Below are positions 5,999-8,215 of a DNA stretch of 8,215 nt, piece after piece. Numbering within the stretch: position 1 is the stretch's first letter; every line of letters begins with the position of its first letter. The translations under genes were made by a program, and so were the position numbers. The DNA lies in assembly GCA_013812515.1 (NCBI GenBank), contig JACCTI010000406.1, positions 1 through 8,215 on the forward strand. Direction: 5' to 3'. Origin of the DNA: Chthoniobacterales bacterium. GTDB taxonomy: Bacteria > Verrucomicrobiota > Verrucomicrobiia > Chthoniobacterales > UBA10450. Below the pieces are notes generated by a model. That model was not told the origin of the DNA, did not search any database, and was given only the letters and a program-made list of their open reading frames with translations.

Positions 5999-6997
5999 CT
6001 ATGCCTGAACATCTAACGGACTGCGCACCCCTATACCCGGCGTGTTGAGCACGTGGGTGTAGATCATCGTCGTTGCGACGTCTTTGTGGCCGAGCAGCGA
6101 TTGCACCGTCCGGATGTCGGAGCCGGTCTCAAGCAGGTGCGTCGCAAACGAGTGACGCAACGTATGGCAGCTCGCCGCTTTCGTAATGCCCACGGCGCGG
6201 ACCGCCTTCTTTACCGCCTGCTGGAGCAAACTTTCGTCCACGTGATGGCGGCGCTGGTTCTCGCTTCGCGGATCAACCGAGATTCGGGAAGACGGAAAGA
6301 CCCATTGCCACTGCCATTCGCGCGAGGCACCGCGATATTTTCGTTCCAGCGCATTCGGCAGATAGACGTCGCCGAACCCGTCCTCCACGTCCTGCTCATG
6401 CTGCAACTTCACCCGTTGCAGATGCCGTTCGAGCGCCGCTGCCATGCTCACCGGCAGCATCGTCACCCGGTCCTTTGCTCCTTTTCCATCCCGCACCGTG
6501 ATCTGAGCGTAACCGAAGTCGATATCTTTGACGCGCAGCCGCACGCACTCCATGAGGCGTAACCCGCTCCCGTAAAGCAGCCCGGCCATCAGCTTCGTGG
6601 TGCCGTTCATCCGTGCGACTAGCGCACTCACCTCTCGCTTCGTCAGCACCACAGGCAAGCGCGACGGCTTTTTCGCGCGTTCGACGCCTTCGAGGAGGCC
6701 AAGCTCCTGTTCGAGCACCTCGCGATACAGGAAAAGCAACGCGCTCAGCGCCTGGTTCTGCGTCGATGCAGCCACGTTCCCCTCCCGCGCCAGATAGGTC
6801 AGGAACGCGCCGACCTCCCGCTCTCTCAGTTCGTTCGGGTGTCGCTTACCGTGGAACCGGATGAAGCGCTCGATCCAGTCACAGTAGGTGTTCTCCGTTC
6901 GGACGCTGTAGTGGCGCACGCGCATGAGATCACGAACCTGCTCGAGGAGCTTTTTCGGCTTGTGCGTAACAGCTGGGGCGGGTACAACGACTGCCAT
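5999..6997 (-). CDS. intI: Integron integrase (IntI family tyrosine recombinase)
   Basis: IntI recombines attI with attC sites, the latter as folded bottom-strand hairpins, to insert and excise gene cassettes. The 332-residue product has the SAM-like core-binding N-terminal domain (about 15-105; RHYSVRTENTY, ASTQNQALSALLFLYREVL) and the catalytic domain with Arg147 (GSGLRLME), Lys172 (RDGKGAKDR), His278 and Arg281 (SCHTLRHSFATHLLE), His304 (LLGHKD) and nucleophile Tyr313 (IYTH). The segment ALERKYRGASREWQWQWVFP (216-235) is the additional domain that separates IntI from XerC/D. All catalytic residues are present and the frame is intact, so it may be active. ATG 6997 lies about 34 bases from a predicted start of transcription; no Shine-Dalgarno is seen. 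It ends with TAG at 6001-5999 and is transcribed away from the cassettes, the standard arrangement. Confidence 0.97.
   Translation of the reverse strand: MAVVVPAPAVTHKPKKLLEQVRDLMRVRHYSVRTENTYCDWIERFIRFHGKRHPNELREREVGAFLTYLAREGNVAASTQNQALSALLFLYREVLEQELGLLEGVERAKKPSRLPVVLTKREVSALVARMNGTTKLMAGLLYGSGLRLMECVRLRVKDIDFGYAQITVRDGKGAKDRVTMLPVSMAAALERHLQRVKLQHEQDVEDGFGDVYLPNALERKYRGASREWQWQWVFPSSRISVDPRSENQRRHHVDESLLQQAVKKAVRAVGITKAASCHTLRHSFATHLLETGSDIRTVQSLLGHKDVATTMIYTHVLNTPGIGVRSPLDVQA
6960..6988 (+). promoter_or_regulatory. Weak candidate cassette promoter (Pc) inside the start of intI
   Basis: TTGTGC (6960-6965) and TACAAC (6983-6988), 17 bases apart, read toward the cassettes. Each matches the sigma-70 consensus at only three to four positions. 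In other integrons Pc often lies within the 5' end of intI, which is the only reason to favour this pair. Confidence 0.25.
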
Positions 6998-7033
6998 GCG
7001 AGCGGTTGTACTGAATCAGCGTCCCTGAAGCAA

Positions 7034-7056
7034 CCGTATTATACGGAATTATTCCG
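7034..7056 (-). promoter_or_regulatory. intI promoter -10 box with two overlapping palindromes (putative operator)
   Basis: On the minus strand, TATAAT at 7043-7038 is a perfect -10 box placed 41 bases before the intI ATG; no good -35 was found. It sits inside the perfect palindrome CCGTAT-T-ATACGG (7034-7046). That palindrome shares its CGG with a second one, CGGAAT-T-ATTCCG (7044-7056). CGGAA recurs at 7067-7071. This looks like a repressor operator over the integrase promoter. The motif is not the classical proteobacterial LexA box (CTGT-N8-ACAG), although a lineage-specific LexA remains possible. Confidence 0.5.
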
Positions 7057-7096
7057 CTTTTAATTACGGAAATTTGGAGTCCACTCCTCGTTAGAT
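7057..7096 (+). other. Presumed attI recombination site
   Basis: The first cassette boundary is fixed by GTTAGAT at 7090-7096, the R' box next to the cassette 1 start codon; strand exchange is expected between G7090 and T7091. The attI lies immediately to its left, between the intI promoter and this box. Its left limit is arbitrary here, because attI sequences are not conserved between integron classes and no second integrase-binding box is obvious. Confidence 0.6.
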
Positions 7097-7097
7097 C

Positions 7098-7532
7098 ATG
7101 AAGACCTCCGCTCGATTCGTAGCGTTGCTGTTGGCTGCAGGCGCTACGTTCGGCGCGTTCTGGTGCGGGCTCGTTTACGGGCTCCATGTTTGGCCGCCCG
7201 ATATCGTCTCCGGCAGAGAGACGGTCCTCGCATCAGTGCAGTCACAGAGCGGAGAGCGATTCAAATTGGTGCAGTTTTGGGGCGTCGATTTTTACACGAC
7301 GCAGCTCGAACACATCAGACCGGACGGAAGCGTCAAGATCACGCAGATCGATGGCGATGACAAAAAGCGGTGGAAATACTCTGCGGAGTTGATCGAAGCT
7401 GACAAGACGTTGGTAGTGTCTTTCCCTGACAAGCCGCTGACGACGAACTACCGATGGGATCTGCAGCGTTTCGTTGCTCCGGTCGGCAGGGAGCCATTTT
7501 GGTTTGAGACGTCTTCCGTTGCCACCAAATGA
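7098..7532 (+). CDS. Cassette 1: signal-anchored protein of unknown function
   Basis: The 144-residue product has a short basic start (MKTSAR), one hydrophobic segment at about 7-29 (VALLLAAGATFGAFWCGLVY) and then a soluble domain of about 110 residues, presumably outside the cytoplasm. A Cys lies within the hydrophobic segment (WCGLVYG) but there is no typical lipobox. The soluble part (ERFKLVQFWGVDFYTTQLEH, IRPDGSVKITQIDGDDKKRW) alternates like a beta-rich fold. I do not recognise a family. ATG 7098 is one base after the attI/cassette junction box, and the TGA overlaps the first base of the attC (7532). This tight fit is typical of integron cassettes. No ribosome site of normal spacing is seen, so translation may be leaderless or weak. 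Confidence 0.85.
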   Translation: MKTSARFVALLLAAGATFGAFWCGLVYGLHVWPPDIVSGRETVLASVQSQSGERFKLVQFWGVDFYTTQLEHIRPDGSVKITQIDGDDKKRWKYSAELIEADKTLVVSFPDKPLTTNYRWDLQRFVAPVGREPFWFETSSVATK

Positions 7533-7655
7533 TCTAACCAATCGATGAAGCTGACGACGGGAAGCTTTGCGCGTAACTTCTGAGATGGCTACAACACTTT
7601 CCCTGCGAGCCACGCGCTCTCCCTCCCGCCGCAGCTTATCTCCGTCTCGTTAGAT
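7532..7655 (+). other. attC site of cassette 1
   Basis: The site spans 124 bases. R'' is ATCTAAC (7532-7538), fitting RYYYAAC, and R' is GTTAGAT (7649-7655), fitting GTTRRRY; the two are perfect reverse complements. Inner boxes AAGCTG (7548-7553) and CAGCTT (7632-7637) also pair. The left half (ATCTAACCAATCGATGAAGC) resembles that of the next attC. The central part is the variable terminal structure and carries no gene. Confidence 0.9.
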
Positions 7656-7980
7656 GGTTCACCCAAAGCGCGCATTACTCACTCCTCTTGTTTTTGCAGT
7701 CTCGCTGCTGTTCGCGGCTTGGCACTTGCAGCAGACGGAGCGAAGTATCGTCGGCGATGTAGCGGTGCTGGCGCTCGGCGTCGTCATGATCTGTGTTGCT
7801 ATTGCGTATTACCGCAGTGCGCCTCAGCTCAGCCTCTTTTTTGAGCAGCGCGATCCGAAGCGTGCCTTTCCGGCGAAGTGGTACTCGGGCAACATCCGCA
7901 GCATAGCCGTTCTTGGAGCAGCCCTCGGCATTCTGTTTCTCTTGCTTGGCATTGCTCTGGTCAGAAGCCCTTTGCGATGA
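7654..7980 (+). CDS. Cassette 2: small integral membrane protein of unknown function
   Basis: The 108-residue product has three hydrophobic segments, at about 8-25 (LTPLVFAVSLLFAAW), 33-53 (VGDVAVLALGVVMICVAIAY) and 84-104 (IAVLGAALGILFLLLGIALV). Between the second and third is a charged loop (FFEQRDPKRAFPAKWYSGNI). No catalytic motif or family is recognised. The ATG (7654-7656) lies inside the R' box GTTAGATG of the preceding attC, so the cassette's own first bases supply the start codon. The stop is 14 bases before the R'' box of its attC. Confidence 0.82.
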   Translation: MVHPKRALLTPLVFAVSLLFAAWHLQQTERSIVGDVAVLALGVVMICVAIAYYRSAPQLSLFFEQRDPKRAFPAKWYSGNIRSIAVLGAALGILFLLLGIALVRSPLR

Positions 7981-7993
7981 GTTGCACCAAACC

Positions 7994-8122
7994 ATCTAAC
8001 CATGCGATGCAGCTGACCGCGAGCAAGCCTGCGATTTGCGCGATGCGTGTCTACCGTCGCGAGCCTATGCTGCGTGGCATGCACAGAGGGCTCGCGGCGG
8101 CTGATCTTGTGTCTCGTTAGGC
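7994..8122 (+). other. attC site of cassette 2
   Basis: The site spans 129 bases. R'' is ATCTAAC (7994-8000) and R' is GTTAGGC (8116-8122), both fitting the consensus. The inner arms CAGCTGACCGCGAGC (8010-8024) and GCTCGCGGCGGCTG (8090-8103) pair except for one G-T wobble and one unpaired A, the extrahelical base typical of attC hairpins that directs strand choice by the integrase. Confidence 0.92.
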
Positions 8123-8131
8123 GGATCACGT

Positions 8132-8215
8132 ATGCCCGACAGCGATCCCACACGGCGAGTCTCGACGTCACGGCTGCGGAGCCTTTGGCTCGCTGTTGGC
8201 GCGAGCATCGCCGTC
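8132..8215 (+). CDS. Cassette 3: N-terminus of a probable membrane protein, cut by window end
   Basis: The third cassette begins after the strand-exchange point in GTTAGGC (8116/8117). From ATG 8132, 28 codons remain open to the window edge: an arginine-rich start (PDSDPTRRVSTSRLRS) and then LWLAVGASIAV, the beginning of a hydrophobic segment. The layout (start codon within 16 bases of the attC, same strand, signal- or anchor-like N-terminus) matches the two preceding cassettes. Product family unknown. Confidence 0.6.
   Translation, partial: MPDSDPTRRVSTSRLRSLWLAVGASIAV

Noticed and set aside
6011..6017. ATCTAAC box near the 3' end of intI, resembling an attC R'' core
   Set aside because: It is explained by the codons for the conserved S-P-L-D-V end of IntI on the minus strand; no paired inner boxes are present. 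It may be coincidence, though it is only 27 bases from the half attC.
1..8215. CRISPR array, rRNA, or insertion sequence
   Set aside because: No regularly spaced direct repeats, no rRNA-like sequence and no transposase reading frame were found; the only recombinase is IntI.

Overview
The window reads as a piece of a GC-rich bacterial chromosome with four intact housekeeping or mobile genes (hemB, coaX, an M29 aminopeptidase and an integron integrase), a serine tRNA, many broken gene remnants and several intergenic inverted repeats. The style of the genes suggests a Verrucomicrobiota-like soil or freshwater bacterium: weak or absent Shine-Dalgarno sequences, a short ECF sigma factor of the Planctomycetes/Verrucomicrobia kind, a type III pantothenate kinase, and palindromic TCATCCCGA repeats. 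This placement is inference from recalled family style; no search was run, and Acidobacteriota cannot be excluded.

Layout. Bases 1-781 (minus) hold hemB (porphobilinogen synthase), cut by the left edge. Bases 858-2082 are a gene graveyard: a C-terminal tail of a probable secreted protein (858-944, minus), two coding-looking remnants of unknown family on opposite strands (995-1096 plus; 1101-1411 minus, frameshifted), and an ECF sigma factor broken by two frameshifts (1505-2082, minus). Bases 2083-2781 carry no gene but contain two inverted-repeat elements. CoaX lies at 2782-3597 (plus). A decayed TPR-type gene follows (3746-4110, plus), then a complete M29 aminopeptidase (4238-5353, minus) and a repeat-rich spacer.

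The right third is an integron. A tRNA-Ser(CGA) with its own promoter (5627-5779) lies on one side. The integrase intI (5999-6997, minus) is complete and has all tyrosine recombinase catalytic residues and the IntI-specific insert. Beyond its 5' end, reading away from it, are a presumed attI and a cassette array: cassette 1 (CDS 7098-7532) with an attC at 7532-7655, cassette 2 (CDS 7654-7980) with an attC at 7994-8122, and the start of cassette 3 (CDS from 8132, cut by the right edge). Both attC sites have RYYYAAC and GTTRRRY core boxes and resemble each other closely, as expected for a resident chromosomal integron. A third attC-like half-site lies on the other, 3' side of intI (5955-5983), so cassette DNA once existed there too.

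The cassette proteins are small and membrane-anchored or membrane-embedded, with no recognised family. The most interesting points are the integron itself, the orphan half attC, the two overlapping palindromes on the probable intI promoter, and the density of broken genes in the left half.
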